A DNA stretch of 64,000 nt from Membranipora membranacea (GCA_914767715.1 OU612067.1:32772162-32836161), one strand, 5' to 3'. Counted from the stretch's first letter, positions 12,040 to 25,200 are shown. Numbers and translations: made by a program. Notes: a model not told the origin generated them from the sequence alone.

Positions 12040-14150
12040 TATGTCCAGACGTCACCAAACCTCACTAGTTCTGTAAGCTAGATTAAGCGGATTGATGAGT
12101 TTTCAAAGTGGTTGCTCCCGATTCAGCAATTTTGTGTCTTCAACTACAATCGTTGTGTAAATGTCAGATGGCATGATAGCCACAAAGTCTAAACCTAGGG
12201 AGAATATTGTGAACGAAGAGGCAGAGAAAAGAAAGGGAGGATACTTTCACTGAACAATATTTATGCTGCTGTTCTTTCTGCCACTTGTAGAAATATGGTT
12301 TAATTATAAGGACGATGTTCCAATCAGAAACTCGGAAAATAAAAAGGGAATCAAACAAATGTCGCCCTCTTCAACTGTCTGCTGAGCAACGGGAAAAAGT
12401 TTTCTATATGGGGGAAGTGTGAAATATTTGGTGTAAAAATGGAGCTAGCTATATTGCTAGGTGTGCTGTGATTGACCAACCACCAATTCTCGAGCAGATA
12501 ATTATTGCTTGCACACACGCTAGCAAAGAAATATGATATCTCGTGGCTTATCAAAGAGTCAGCGTAAATTACAATCATCTGGAAAGATGCAAGCTGTAAC
12601 AAAACTCGATATATACAGTTAAATCTCTCAAGAATTTGATACACTCACAGGTTTAACAGCAGGAAAATATCTCGGTTTTGAGGCATTACAAAAAACAACA
12701 CCCTCACAGTTTCACACAGTGTTAGAAGTTGCAAATATGAGGTGGGGGGATACCAACCAGGCCCGGGGCCGCCTATGCCGACGGTGGGGTCCGAGGCGTT
12801 GCCCTGTCTGCCTGAGCCCTGTGGTGGGTGATTGCAAATGAAAATGCATCACTTTTAACCATGTTTTGGAAAACTTATATTTATGTACTCACCAGCTGGC
12901 AGTAACCTGGGAAGCCAGACAGACCAGTGTATGCAATCGTAAAGGTAATGATATATAGGGGGGGGGGGGAGTGCATCCCCCTAGACGAAGTAGGAAGGGG
13001 GTCATTATCCCCTTGCATCCCCCCTGAATTTAAATAGTGGTCCCACATAACCTTTGGTAGTTGGAAATGAGAAAAAAAAACCTATATCACACAGTAAAAA
13101 AGATGCTTGAAAAAAATCATCCGGCAAAAAGATTAAGTATTTATCCACCATCTTCTTTTAGGCTTCCAACTAGTAAGTCATCGGAAAGAAAACAGCCGTG
13201 TTGAGGAGAAATATTTTCAAGAATCGGTTGGATTCAAGAATTTAGTAAAACATATCAGAGTCCTGGTCTTCCTTATGCTATATACTCCAGCCCCAAACCC
13301 CAAGCTTCATACTCTGAACTCTAAGCCATAACTTCCAGTACCACATATTCATGAATATATCATTGCCCTTTGATGAATGCCTTCAAGCTGGTTTGCAAAG
13401 TCGCCTTTTAAAGATATAACATAGCATGATGCATGAGTGTATTGCAAAGCAGCCGAATACTTATCCTGCTACTTTGGCTATGTTGTGCTTGAAGATGGAA
13501 TTATGATAACAGTTATATGATTATTACAGGGGTGAGAAAAGCACGAAGCCAAAACTGCAGAGGAGGAATGGAAAGTATTATGTCGTTGGAACTTTCTAAT
13601 ACATTTGTAGACATTTAAGCAGTTGAACCTTCTCTAAAATAACTTGTCACTATAATAAAAGTGTATTTCTCAGTTACCCACCCTATACTTGTTCCCCCCA
13701 ACCCATACTTACATGCTGTTCTCACACATGGCTATGACATTACAAATACTGGTGATATGGGAAGTCCCAGGGAAACTGACATGATATAAATTATATTAAA
13801 ATTCCGATGTGAGTAATTTGAAAACCAAAAACCAATCAAATTATAATCAGATATATAATAATGCACAGAGTTTGTTGAAGTGATTACTAATAACACATTG
13901 CAGCGTGAAATGTGTTGATGTTTCATGATAAAACTCGCTCAACAAAAAAACCCAAAATTTCCTGATAGTGTCATGCTAGCCCCATCTCAGAACAACTCCA
14001 ATTGTCATTCTCAATTGAAGTGAAACTTGTTATTTTGCTTACAATAATCATGAAGTTTCCTGAACAAATCAGATGTGTCATGCTTGCTGTGTATTATTGT
14101 ATTTAGTAACATGCAGTTTTGTTTTATCTATCATAAAATGACTGTAACAT
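12040..14150. other. Intergenic region between copies B and C
   Basis: No recognisable gene. It includes a GC-rich patch (about 12735-12835) that stands out from the AT-rich surroundings, and an uninterrupted run of 12 G at 12958-12969. Both are probably repeat-derived, but I do not recognise the family. Confidence 0.45.
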
Positions 14151-14221
14151 AGAAAGAAACTTCAGACACAATCAAGAGCTGAAACCGGGCACATCACACC
14201 AAGCAGTGCAACAAGATTTTG
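14151..14221 (+). promoter_or_regulatory. Possible 5' untranslated exon of copy C
   Basis: A short segment ends in a good donor (gattttg|gtgagt, donor at 14222). The exon carrying the ATG follows an acceptor (tttgtacag) ending at 14496, five bases before the start codon. It contains gaaagaaacttc, the reverse complement of the gaagtttctttc seen upstream of copy D. Only weak similarity to the B and D upstream exons otherwise. Confidence 0.35.
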
Positions 14222-14501
14222 GTGAGTTTATTTTTATTTTTTTCTTCAACATTGAGGGATTCGTTCGAGGCATTGGTTGTTTCTAGAGCTCCTGAATGGC
14301 AAGTTAACTCTTTTCATCAAACCAAAATGCTCAGTCATCTGTTGAGTTGGATCCCCTCTGTTTCTATCGAAGCTACAGATAGTCACCGATACTGCTCCGC
14401 ATCTGAAACATGTTCGCGTTAACACAAACAACTTCAATATTAAATCATACATTGCAGGGTCGACATTCACCAGTAATTATTACGATTTTTGTACAGAGAG
14501 G

Positions 14502-17500
14502 ATGGGGGAAGCAATTCAGATAGCAAACTTTGATACAAAATCACAGAGACCGGTACTCAACCTAAAAGCTGTGAAGAAAATTATAAGCAGTAAAGGAATT
14601 CAGAGTACGCCAACAATCATCTTATCGATTGGTGGAGTGGCTCGCTCTGGTAAATCATTCCTACTCAATCTGATGGTCAACTACCTACAGTATGTGGAGA
14701 AGGTGGGTGTGATTAAATTTTATTTAGTTAGATGGTCAGCTGTGGTATTAAATTATGGAGAATAAGTTGTGATACAAAACAGCAGCCTCAAACTAAGTCT
14801 TTTTAGGGATATCTCCCATTGCCGGAGCTGTGGAATGTTGAAGAAAAGAGTATAACAACTTACTATCAACTGATATAGACTGTGAATCTCAAGGATGTAA
14901 TCAGCCAATCATGATTGTTTGTAGAATGGTTCAGCTGATGGGTGGGAGACATCAAACGAGAGAGTCAGAGGGATCAACTGGGCTCAGAGCAGAAAAGCTG
15001 TAACCAGAGGGGTGTGGATGTGGAATACACCTTATAAGATAAAAAAACAGGATGGTTCAGAGGTAACGTCAAATTTCCCACTAACTCACAAAATTTTTGA
15101 TATTTAATTGGGGATTTGATGATTATATTGCTGTTCATTTGCAGCCGTTTGTCTTTGTGTTACGACTTGTGTTTTTAGATTACAGATTTGCTTATAATCC
15201 ACTGTTAAAATATCCTGGGGTATTAAATAAAGCAGTTGGTGAGCTCCGGTAAAAAATAACATTAGAAATCATAAAAAATTTGTAGCACCATCCAGTGGCG
15301 TATATTGGCACTCACGGCCCACGGATTTCCGTGAGTGGCTGAATAGCTCAGTGTGTAGAGAGTCCGCCTTATAATCATTGGCAATAAGATTGTTGTGGGT
15401 TCGAATCCCATCAAGGTCAGTTTTTTTTCAAATGGGTGCTTTATAACTGGAGCATTTTTACCGTAATCTTCTACTGCTATTGAGTTGTTTTCTGAAAGTA
15501 CCCAACAGCTCAGTGAGCTATTGAAATACCTCTCTGCTTGCACTATTTTGCTACCGATATGCAAAAATTTCCGTGGTTTAAGCGCCCCTCCCACACCACA
15601 AAAAGCGCCCCTCCCACACCCTCCCCGCCACGCCTACAGCGTGTGGATCGGGCTGCGCCCGATTATTATGCTCATCTCTGAAAAGTCAGTGAGTGAAATT
15701 TTTTAGAATATACGCCCCTGGCACCATCAAGGAAAAAATATTTGCTGCATTTTGCGTTTTTGCGTTTTGACTAAGAAATTGTCCCTTAGTCCACTCGAAT
15801 GTCTATACTGTGACGACTGCTTCTCAGGGACTAACATGTGGAGCCTATGCCTGCAGTCGCTGGCTATGTTGATAAAATGATTTTGATAAAGATATTCACT
15901 GAAAAGTCTCAACTCAGTCTTAACTAAATTTGTGCTCACTGATTTCAGGTGGGAGTCCTGCTTGTAGACTCACAGGGTACTGGTGATAACCGAATGAGTG
16001 ATCCTAAACTAGACACTCTTATCATGTATATCAGTCTGGAGCTGTCTACAATACAAATCCTCAATATACAAACCTACTTAACCTCAAATGAGCTGACAAG
16101 TCTTCAGGTAATATCAACTACTGTACTGCTTAGATTATTTTCTGATATTTGGCTAGAAAATGGTAATGAAGTCAATCTGCTTGTATATAGCACCATATCA
16201 GTTAGCAAACCCTCGCATTCATCTTAAGAGACAACTCTGAATAGCTACAAAATATTGTGAAAGTAAATAATTGAAGATATGTTGAATTTCAGCTGTGTAC
16301 AGATTACGCTGACTTGGGTCCCGTCGAGAATGGAAATGGTGCGCCACATGATCATCTGTTCGACTGTCTTATGTTCATCGTGCGGAACTATCAAAGTGAT
16401 GAACGATCACATGGAGAGGACCCGAATCTGTTCAATGAAATAGTAAGCAGAATCATTTGAGTCAGATTGACTGTTTTTTAGGTCTGTACATGTCATCCTA
16501 CTCCTTGTTGTTAAAATGAAACTGTAAATGTTAAATTTACGATTTCAATTGCTTTGTGCGATGAGTCATAGACCAAATTATTATTATCACTTCCCTAAAA
16601 GAACTTGGTCTTGCAACTAGACAGTTTGGTTCCCAAATCGTTCACTCAGAATCTATGTGGTTCTATCAAGGAGCGGGTGTTTTGAGAACGAGGCTCTTAG
16701 CAGGTCTCGCTCACTCAGCTAGTGGAATCCATCCCAGTGACACGATGCTTTTTCGTTTCACAGCTGGAGGAAGGCACTAATCAAGAACTTCTTAAATCTG
16801 TGAAAGGAATCAAGAGAGCTTTTCAGAGGATAACATCATATACCTTCCCATACCCTGGAGAAACCATAGCTGGAGCATCTGAAAACAAAAAAGAATGGCG
16901 CCTCACGGGTAATCTTATATTTTCTAACACAATTCATCACAATTATCTACTTAAATGACCGGAGTAAGTCTGGTTTGACAACTTGTATTGATAATGGTCA
17001 CTTCATGGAGGCATTTCAACACTGGGTGATACAGAATGATTTGTACCTCTTTGCCCCAAGTTTTGTATGAATAAAGGAGTATTGACTGATAAAGCTTTCA
17101 AAAAAGATTGAGCCTGTCATTCGGACATTTTGTTATAAATCTATAACTACCCAACTTTTTATGCCTTTAGATATTCCACCGAAATTCCTCCGACCCACAA
17201 AAGACCTGTGCGGAGACGTATTCAGCTCACCAACTCACTCCACACAAAAAACTCTCACAGGAGCTCAGCATCTTCAAAGGTTTGAGGTGAGAATTTTCAT
17301 AACTTGAGAATGTCTAAACTTAACTAAGAGTGGATTAACATGCGAGTAATCCTGAACTATTTGTGTGAGTAGTTTTACTATTACATCAATAACAGGAGCA
17401 GATTTTCAGCTCAAAGCTAGGGCCATATTCGGTACCTGCAGAATTTTAAAATTTCTTTTTAAAAATATGTCCGAATGGTGCACTGTCATGACTGAGAAAG

Positions 17501-18944
17501 TCTCGAAACCAGTTTATTTAATACTCTGTGAAATTTTTGATAATTTTACACCGATTTGATAGCAACACTAGTCCTGGAAAACTCCTAGTGTAAATCCAAG
17601 CTTTTAATAAGTGAGGGAAACAATTATGTTTTTTTTTTTTAAAACTTTGTCATGTCATGTCTTTCTTTCTTACTTTTTAAGGCACTTAAATTTCGTTTGG
17701 AGTCAACTGACCTTCCTGATATCGGGACCCCTGCTGATGCTTTACAGGAGACAATTCTATACAGAGCTTACACTATGGCCCTTGACAATTATACTAAGGA
17801 ATCTGAAAAGGTAAAATGTGAACTTTGATCAGGCAGTCACCTAAATTTGTTGCATAATAGTATAATAGCAAATTCCATCTTGGTTATTACCAAAACTGCA
17901 ACATTTGTACAGCAATGTGAATGTGTTATCGTGGCAATTCACATTTTGCACCGGGATCATGTATCTCTGCATATGATTCCTATGGTTGATATTTTAACAG
18001 GAAATTCTCAATATTTGGCATGGGACTGTCTAGCTTTTAATTGGCGTTCTCACTACCCATACCATCAAATATTACTCTGGTTTGTGTGATATCTTGCAGT
18101 TCAAAGTGGAGTTACTGAAGCATGAAACAGAAGACTCTGTTAGATCCGCATACAATGAACTAACTGAACAAGTGTTGGCTGTATTCTGTAAGGAAGGACA
18201 TCAGAGCAAATATGGCTCCTCAGTGATTTGGAGGTGAGAATTTCAAATGAAATATTGTGCTGCCTGATAATTGATTTGAAATTGTAAGTGTTCTGTCCGA
18301 TGTCCTAGAATGCATGTTCTTAAATCATGACATTAGTATACTAGACCTCTCAGGAAAAACTTTGTGTCAAATGTCAATTTTTATTTAGAAAATATCAGCA
18401 GCATTTGGAGACGAGTTTTGACAAGGACCTTGAGACAACTGTCAACATTTATGTGCGTGAGAAGAAGATTGCAGCTCTAGCAGAGAAAAACCGCCTAATC
18501 CAGGAGCAGTTTGAAGAAGCCCAGAAGGAAAGTGCTGAGAAGATGAGCCAACTGGAGAACGAAACTTTGGAGACAGCAGCTCGCCTTCAGGAGACACGAG
18601 CAGAGTCTGAGTTGAGAGAAAAGGCCAATCGTGAGCAGCTAGATAAAATAACCTCAGAGATGAAGGAGGCTAGAGAAGAGGACCGTGCCTGGTATCAGAG
18701 AGAAGCAGAGAGATATGAACTCAGCATTAAACAGGAGAAAGAGGCAAGAGACAGAGCTGAGACTCTCCACAATGAAAATGCAAAGCAAGTAAATGATACA
18801 CTAGAAAGAATGGCTAAGGAACACGAGGCCAGAGAAAGGCAGAACACAGAACAAATGGGAGCTTTGCAAAATGAGCTTATGAAAGCCAGAGAACGGCCTG
18901 TTGCACCTCAGGTTCAATACGTTCCAATATGCAGTGTCATGTGA
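14502..18944 (+). CDS. Atlastin/GBP-like GTPase copy C with coiled coil and CaaX box
   Basis: Nine exons: 14502-14702, 14925-15062, 15949-16107, 16293-16442, 16764-16908, 17171-17286, 17682-17810, 18100-18233, 18389-18944, giving 575 residues. Exon lengths and phases equal those of copies B, D and E, except that the last exon fuses what are exons 9 and 10 in the others: the intron at the AER|Y position is missing here. The P-loop is GVARSGKS, switch I GVWMWNTPY, G3 DSQG, and the G4 position VRN. The coiled coil runs over the last ~180 residues and ends in CSVM, a CaaX box. Exon 7 uses an aag acceptor. Intron 2 carries a hAT-like MITE. The role is inferred to be GTP-driven membrane or assembly activity at a prenyl-anchored site. 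Confidence 0.88.
15293..15720. mobile_element. hAT-like MITE with exact 8-bp target duplication, in intron 2 of copy C
   Basis: The left end is CAGTGGCGTATATT and the right end is AATATACGCCCCTG, whose reverse complement is CAGGGGCGTATATT. They form a 14-bp terminal inverted repeat with one mismatch. The 8-mer gcaccatc is found immediately outside both ends (15285-15292 and 15721-15728). Eight-bp duplications and CAG...CTG ends are typical of hAT elements. There is no transposase. The interior contains a tRNA-like segment (separate entry). Confidence 0.85.
15331..15428 (+). repeat. tRNA-like / SINE-like segment inside the MITE
   Basis: Box A-like TAGCTCAGTGTG starts at 15344. A perfect box B, GGTTCGAATCC, lies at 15398-15408. 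A run of eight T (15421-15428), a potential Pol III terminator, follows. The surrounding bases do not fold into a clean tRNA acceptor stem, so this is a tRNA-derived sequence and not a functional tRNA gene. Confidence 0.6.
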
Positions 18945-19281
18945 CATTGCACCAATGTAACAGACTATCTAGTAGTAGAAGTAGTAGTAGTCTCATATAT
19001 TGTATTATAATCGATAAAACTTCTATAACTTTAATCATGGGATAATTAGCTTGCTGATCTTTATTGTACAGCAGACTTTTTTCATCACAAACTTTAGGTT
19101 TAGGTAATTCAAGTTTCTGTGGAAATTGCTGGTCACAGCAGCTTAATTATTTTTACAGAAAATATCTATAGTCTATTTGCCTAAATAGGATAATGCCTGT
19201 ACAAGTTTTTGTTGTTGACTTTAGTTGGCTTTTTCCATTAAATGTTTTCAGATTTTTTAAAATTTGGATTTGCCATTATCA

Positions 19282-19287
19282 AATAAA
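19282..19287 (+). terminator. Probable poly(A) signal of copy C
   Basis: AATAAA about 340 bases after the stop of copy C, within AT-rich sequence. Confidence 0.4.
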
Positions 19288-20479
19288 GCTTAAAATTATA
19301 CATATGGCCACATATCATGCAGGCAACACTAGTGAGGAGATTGATTAACCTTTCATATAAAACAACAACAGACATCTAAAGTAGAGTAAAGAATCAGCAG
19401 GAATTTGTTGCCCCCTATACCAATATTTCTACAATAGTGCACCAAATTTGTGCCCTAAAATTAAACAGACAAAAAGGTTAGGCTGTTGGAACATATTGCT
19501 ATAAACAAATATTGAACCAATAGGAAAAATATTGAAGCTTATGAAGATATGCTCTGTATTTAATACCATTCTACTACATCTGTTGAGTATTGTTATTATT
19601 GTTAATACTAAAATGGCCAAAGTTCTTAGGATAGTGCTCTTCATAGTTTAGTTATTTGGAGTTGCTTTTTCATGCAGGCGAAGTGTTTCAAAATTAAACA
19701 GGTGCTCGACACATTGCCCCCTATGCTATCAGGACGATGATTTAATGGTAGTGTGCCGCTAAAATGATCATCACTATAAGGAATGTTTTAGTGCAACGAC
19801 CAATGTACCAAGTAAAGTACATGAAGGCCTTGCACGGAGTCTAAAATATCTTCCTACTATTCTAGGTGCATAGTTTGTCATCACTGTACGATTGTGTAGG
19901 CCTACCCAATATCCATTGCATACCTGTAAGACCATCTTGGCGAACCATGCACCTCAAACACACAGGATCTAGACCCCAGTTAGGAAATGATGAAAGTGAG
20001 ATAGCATCTGGAATCCCTCATTTATTTGTGGACACTTATAGTTAGTCAACAATGTAATAAGACACCACATTTAGCAATAGAACCGAAACAACTTAATATC
20101 AGGAATTCATGTTCGAGAATCATCTTAATCAAAGCAAAATCCCCTATGCCTATGATACAACACTGAAATTGGAAAGGGAAACTTGAGAATTTTGGGGATA
20201 TCCGGTAAAATGAATCGTATGAATCACGTTACGGATATTGGGAAACCTGAAAACCCAAGATAGTCATCACTACTAATTTATTCAGAAATTGATTTTCATA
20301 TTTCAATCGAATATTGATTCAGTCAATTTAATACAGCAGAAATGAAACTGTTAAAGAGGTAAGTCATAACAGCATGCACAGTAAAGGGGATTTTCTCATT
20401 CAGTAAAGTTCTATCCAGAAAAATCCAGTTGCTGACATCATTTGAAGATAATACTCCAACCATCTATTATCAAAGCCAA
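19288..20479. other. Intergenic region after copy C, no gene seen
   Basis: AT-rich sequence without a convincing coding frame or recognised repeat. Confidence 0.5.
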
Positions 20480-20613
20480 GGGTCAGTGACTATGAATAAC
20501 TTATTTGCAAGGAAGTTTCTTTCCGTTGTTGCATAACAGGCTGAACAGATAACTGCATAGAGCAAGTAGGACATACAGCATAATTTGGAGGAATAGTAGC
20601 ACTGGCTATTGAG
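20480..20613 (+). promoter_or_regulatory. Conserved upstream block and possible 5' untranslated exon of copy D
   Basis: Homologous to the block at 7089-7225 upstream of copy B (shared tcagtgac, ggaagtttctt, gctgaacaga, gagcaag). It ends in a possible donor, ttgag|gtacgg (donor at 20614). Reading the opposite strand, ggaaagaaacttcc is a GAAA-repeat element loosely like an interferon-response half site. If this is the first exon, the 5' UTR intron is about 1.6 kb. Confidence 0.4.
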
Positions 20614-22271
20614 GTACGGATCCAATCCAGTTTTGCGAAATCAAAAAGAAAGAAGAACCACAGGTTTGTAACATTGTATTGTCTTAATTTTCTGGGTAAC
20701 ATTTTTACACTGTATTGAGTAGGTTCAGCGTAAAGAGTCAATAACAACTATTCACAAACAACCATAACTGCTACAGACACCAGGCATGCAGGTCTTTCCT
20801 AAGAGGGCGTCATACTTATACACATTGTTGGTAATAGAATGTAATGGGAGAAGCTGAAAGCGAAGTCATTGCTTGGTAACATATCCATGTGAATCATTTA
20901 ACTAGCATCAAGAATAGTGTGTCAGTTATTGCAACATAATCATCTTGGTAAATGATCCATACTAAAACAAATTTTTACATGAACAGATTTATAGGCACAG
21001 TTAAAATAGAATAAAATTCTATTGCAAAGGATCAGTTCTCAGCGTTTTGATGCAAAGCACTACAGTCCAATGCGACCATTCGTATATGAAGGATAACTAT
21101 AGCCACCGGCTCAAAATTTGAATTTTTTTGTCCCCAGATTTGTTTGTTAAGACATTTCCGCACCTCTCATTGTCAGCCTTGCGTTGCTTACTCTTATTTG
21201 CAACATTAACCACACCTACAAGGAAGGTAATGATGTGAAAAAAGAAATTTAGGATTGAAATCAGGGTGACGAGGGATTATTATATTCTCTTTAGGGTAAG
21301 AGGTTGAGAAAGATAAGGAGGGATACAACTTTCAGTTGAATGCTTCTGCTATTTATGAGCTAATCTACCTAACATTTTAGGTGAAATAAATATATTTTTG
21401 AGAAACTTGTATAAAATCCTAGCAGGGGCGCTGAGTTGTCACAGAAAAAATTTCTTTTTTGTGTGACAACTCTTTTGCAATTACTAGTTTCCTACTGCCT
21501 CCCCTAGAACTATGGGACTGGTGTGTATTTATCTTGGTACATTATTCTGAGTCTTCTTCACTTCTTTGCACTGATGTCCTAACAAATCTATGAGTTTATC
21601 ATGATGACCTGACCTTATTCACGAGGCCCTACAGTGTAGACCCACAGACATACAGTGAGTCATAATTACAGACAAAAAGTTGCTTTCATGCTCTGTCTCA
21701 CAATAAATATTTCTTGGCTATTCAAAACGTTCATTTCAGTTTTTTTACTCACAAACAAGATTTAAATGCATGATCAATACACTTCCTGATTACATAATCT
21801 TATATATACTGAGTGCTACAGTAGAAAATAGGCAGCCATTCATAACAGTTTTGTAAGCAAGTGGCGGTAATATTCAAATGATTTCCTCCACAAAACCAGA
21901 GAAAGAATATATTTACATTCGACTCCCATGTTGAGGAACTATGCCTGTAAACTCTACGTCTCCAAATTGTGCCTACGTGTCTAGTCTAGGCAGTTTCAGT
22001 TTGTCTGTGCCATTAAAAATATGTGGCATTAATATCAAGATAAGTAACACGGAACAATTGCTTCAATAATTTTCTTTATCTGTTGATTGGCAACTGGTAG
22101 CAAGTATCTTGTCCACAAAACTTAAGGAGAGTAGGTACAAATATGATAATAGATCTAAGGGTAGTAACAGTATAATTGTACTATATTATGTCATTGTCTG
22201 TCTGTACTTTTTTTAAACCTTTACTTTCAAACTTAACCATATTCTTTGCTTGAAGGGCTTGCAAGGGAAAA
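20614..22271. other. Probable 5' UTR intron or upstream region of copy D
   Basis: No coding frame. A hairpin is visible at 21432-21472 (gagttgtcaca ... tgtgacaactc around an A/T-run stem), which may be a small MITE end. Confidence 0.4.
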
Positions 22272-25200
22272 ATGGGCGAAGCGGTGAAGATTGTTGACCT
22301 AGAGACAGAAGCAGGGGTGCCATTTTTAGACTTTCTTGCTGTGAAAAGAATCATAAACAGCAGAGGAACACAAGGACTGCCTACAATAATACTGTCAATC
22401 AATGGTGTTGCCAGATCCGGTAAATCATTCCTTCTCAACTTAATGGTTAACTACCTGCAATATGTGGAAACGGTAAGTTTCTCTGCTACTCATGGATATT
22501 TGATAATGTTAAGCTGATCACTAAGCTCTTGTAGTTGTAGTACATAGATGGCCGTCATAAGATAATGCGATTTAAGTCATGCTGTGCTTTATACTCATTC
22601 GAAGCACAGTCAGAGGTCGAATGATCCAATATAAATTAAGGGCTCTCAGCTGCCCATGTCATTTTGTCATGCAGCACATTGGTTTCATTACATCGGACCA
22701 AGTTTCAATACATGGGGCCAAGTTCCATTACATGGGGCCAAGTTTCAGTACATGGGGCCAAGTTTTATATTCTGGGCCAAGTTTCATTGCATTGGGCCAA
22801 CTTTCATATTTGGGGCCAACTTTTACTTATTGGGGCCGAGTTTTACTAATTGGGGCCAAGTTTTAGTAATTTGGGCAAAGTTTCATTGCATGGGGCCAAG
22901 TTTTACTAATTGGGGCCAAGCTTTACTAATTGGGGCCAAGTTTCATTGCATAGGGCCAAGTTTTATATTTGGGGCCAAGTTTGGCTCGGGCCTAGTTTGG
23001 CTCGGGCCAAGTTTGGCTCGGGCCAAGTTTGGCTCGGGCCAAGTTTGGCTCGGGCCAAGATTGGCTCGGGCCAAGTCTGGCTCGGGCCAAGTTGTCGCGC
23101 TTCCCGTTTGGATGTTGCCAAATAATATTTTATGTTGTGCTTGGGATTAAACTCAATGTCCTCACTGTATTGTTACCATTATTAGCTTTGTTGGAGATTC
23201 AAAAGGGTCCAAACTATTAATCGGATATCTTTGAAATGATACATTATGCTACTGTATTCCTGTAGAATGGTACACATGTTGGTTGGGAATCTTCAAATGA
23301 GAGAGTTGAGGGTATAAACTGGGCTCAGAGTAGGACAGCTGTAACCAGAGGAATATGGATGTGGAATAAACCATACCGAGTACGCCGAAAGGATGGATCA
23401 GAGGTAGGTATTTGTATAAGCGCAATGTATTGCCAGTGTAAGATTTATCTTCTTTTTCTGCTGTCTTGGGAATTTTTTTAAGCTGAATGTCTATGTGGAC
23501 CATTCCCCATCTAAAAATCCAAAACGACCCCTATGCTCTAGAGCCAAAAGAACAGTCAAGAGCAAGCTAAGCAGCCAATAGTCACACATTTATAAAATAT
23601 CAGCATTATTTTCTATATTAGCCATCCCTGTTTCTGTTTGTTTGTTTGCAGGTAGCTGTTCTTCTGATGGACACGCAGGGAACAAATGATAACACTATGA
23701 GTGACCCCAAACTGGATACTACTATCATGCATATCAGTTTGGAGTTGTCCTCATTTCAGCTCCTGAATATTCAATCATACCTAACATCAACTGAGCTAAC
23801 TAGTCTGCAGGTGTGCATATTGGAATTTGTATCACATTAGGCATTCTTATCAAATGCTATTGGGAACTTGACTGGGAACTGTAGATTATGATCAATACAT
23901 TTGTTTCATAGACAATTGCATGCCTGATCAGTTTGCACCTGGGGAATGGCAAACTCAGGAAGAACTTCTTCACCGAGGTAAATGGGTTGGCTGTAGCATG
24001 CACTTTACTAGTCTGGCCTGTAGTAGTTTACATTATTATGATTACTATGACAGGCCAGACTAGTTAAGTGCATGCTACAGCCATCCAGTGACCTTTGTGA
24101 AGAAGTTTTCTCTGAGTAGTAGATAATGAAATGTATTGATTATAATGTTTATATTGAAATATCTCTAGCTGGCAAGAAGCTGGTAGATCATGATTAACAT
24201 GTATGGTAAATTATTCTTTAGATAAGTAAAGGGAAACTTGGTGAAAATTTAGCACATTTGCGAATGACAGTTATCAGGTGATACATTATAAGATGACATA
24301 TCTATGGCCTATTCTCAATTGTTCAAGAGCCCCTTGTTGTCTCAATTTGAACAATAACTCCAAAGTATTAAAATCACACAACCTTTCCTTATCAACCTTC
24401 CTGGTCTGGCTTCACACGCGGTTCTTTTACAAGTATAGGGAAGATTTTAGAATTTTGGCTACGGTCAAGATGCTACACAGGCCTGTTGATAGCTAGGCCT
24501 ATTCCTTTCAATAACAATACAAGTTGGGTCTGCTTTTGTATTGTTCGACTGGAGTGAATTAAACCAATCACTATTTAGTAATTTAATTAAGGAATAGGCC
24601 TAGCTTTGCTGGCCTTACTACGGATAGAGAGAACATGTTTGTTAGCCCAACTGCAGCATCTGGCAGATCTAACCGAGCTATCCTATGCATCTGTCCGTAC
24701 TGAAAATGCCCCAATCCTATGGAAAATATGGTGTGTGTAGCAACAACTTTAGCAGGTACAAACCAATGGCCATTCAAACTAAGCTACTGCTTCAGGGTGT
24801 TGCTCACAATTATTTCATTGACATATTACAGTCAAACAGATAATTTATTTTTTATTCCAACAAAGAAGATAATTTTGCTTTTGGCATAATTCATGAAACA
24901 ACAGAGCACTGTAAGAACTGCTAATTGTGATGGCAATGAATAGTCTGTTTATTCTTCTGATAATAAATGATGATCTCTAACCAAGAAATCTAAACATGTT
25001 CAAGATGGTTGACAATAATAATTGGTATCAAGTTGGGCTGCTGTAATAAGCCACAATAGGGAGTAGACAACTCCAAAGTAGTAATGTATAAGTTAGGGAG
25101 TAAACAACTCCAAAGTAGTAGTCACTACATCCGCTTTTATGTCAATTACTTTGACGTTGAGCACCAGGTTCATGGTGGCGGCAACTAAGAATGTTTTGTG

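Noticed and set aside
15331-15420. Functional tRNA gene
   Set aside because: Boxes A and B are good, but the acceptor and anticodon stems do not pair convincingly and it sits inside a MITE.
15262-15594. 110-codon minus-strand frame containing MGFEPTT
   Set aside because: This peptide comes from translating the reverse of a tRNA box B (GGTTCGAATCCC). The frame lies inside the hAT-like MITE and is not a gene.
20511-20524. ggaagtttctttcc as an interferon-stimulated response element
   Set aside because: GAAA repeats are present, but the two-base spacing of a canonical ISRE is not; kept only as a loose resemblance.
22656-23150. 164-codon frame rich in GPSF and GAKF motifs
   Set aside because: Translation of a minisatellite without stop codons; several frames of the same array are open.
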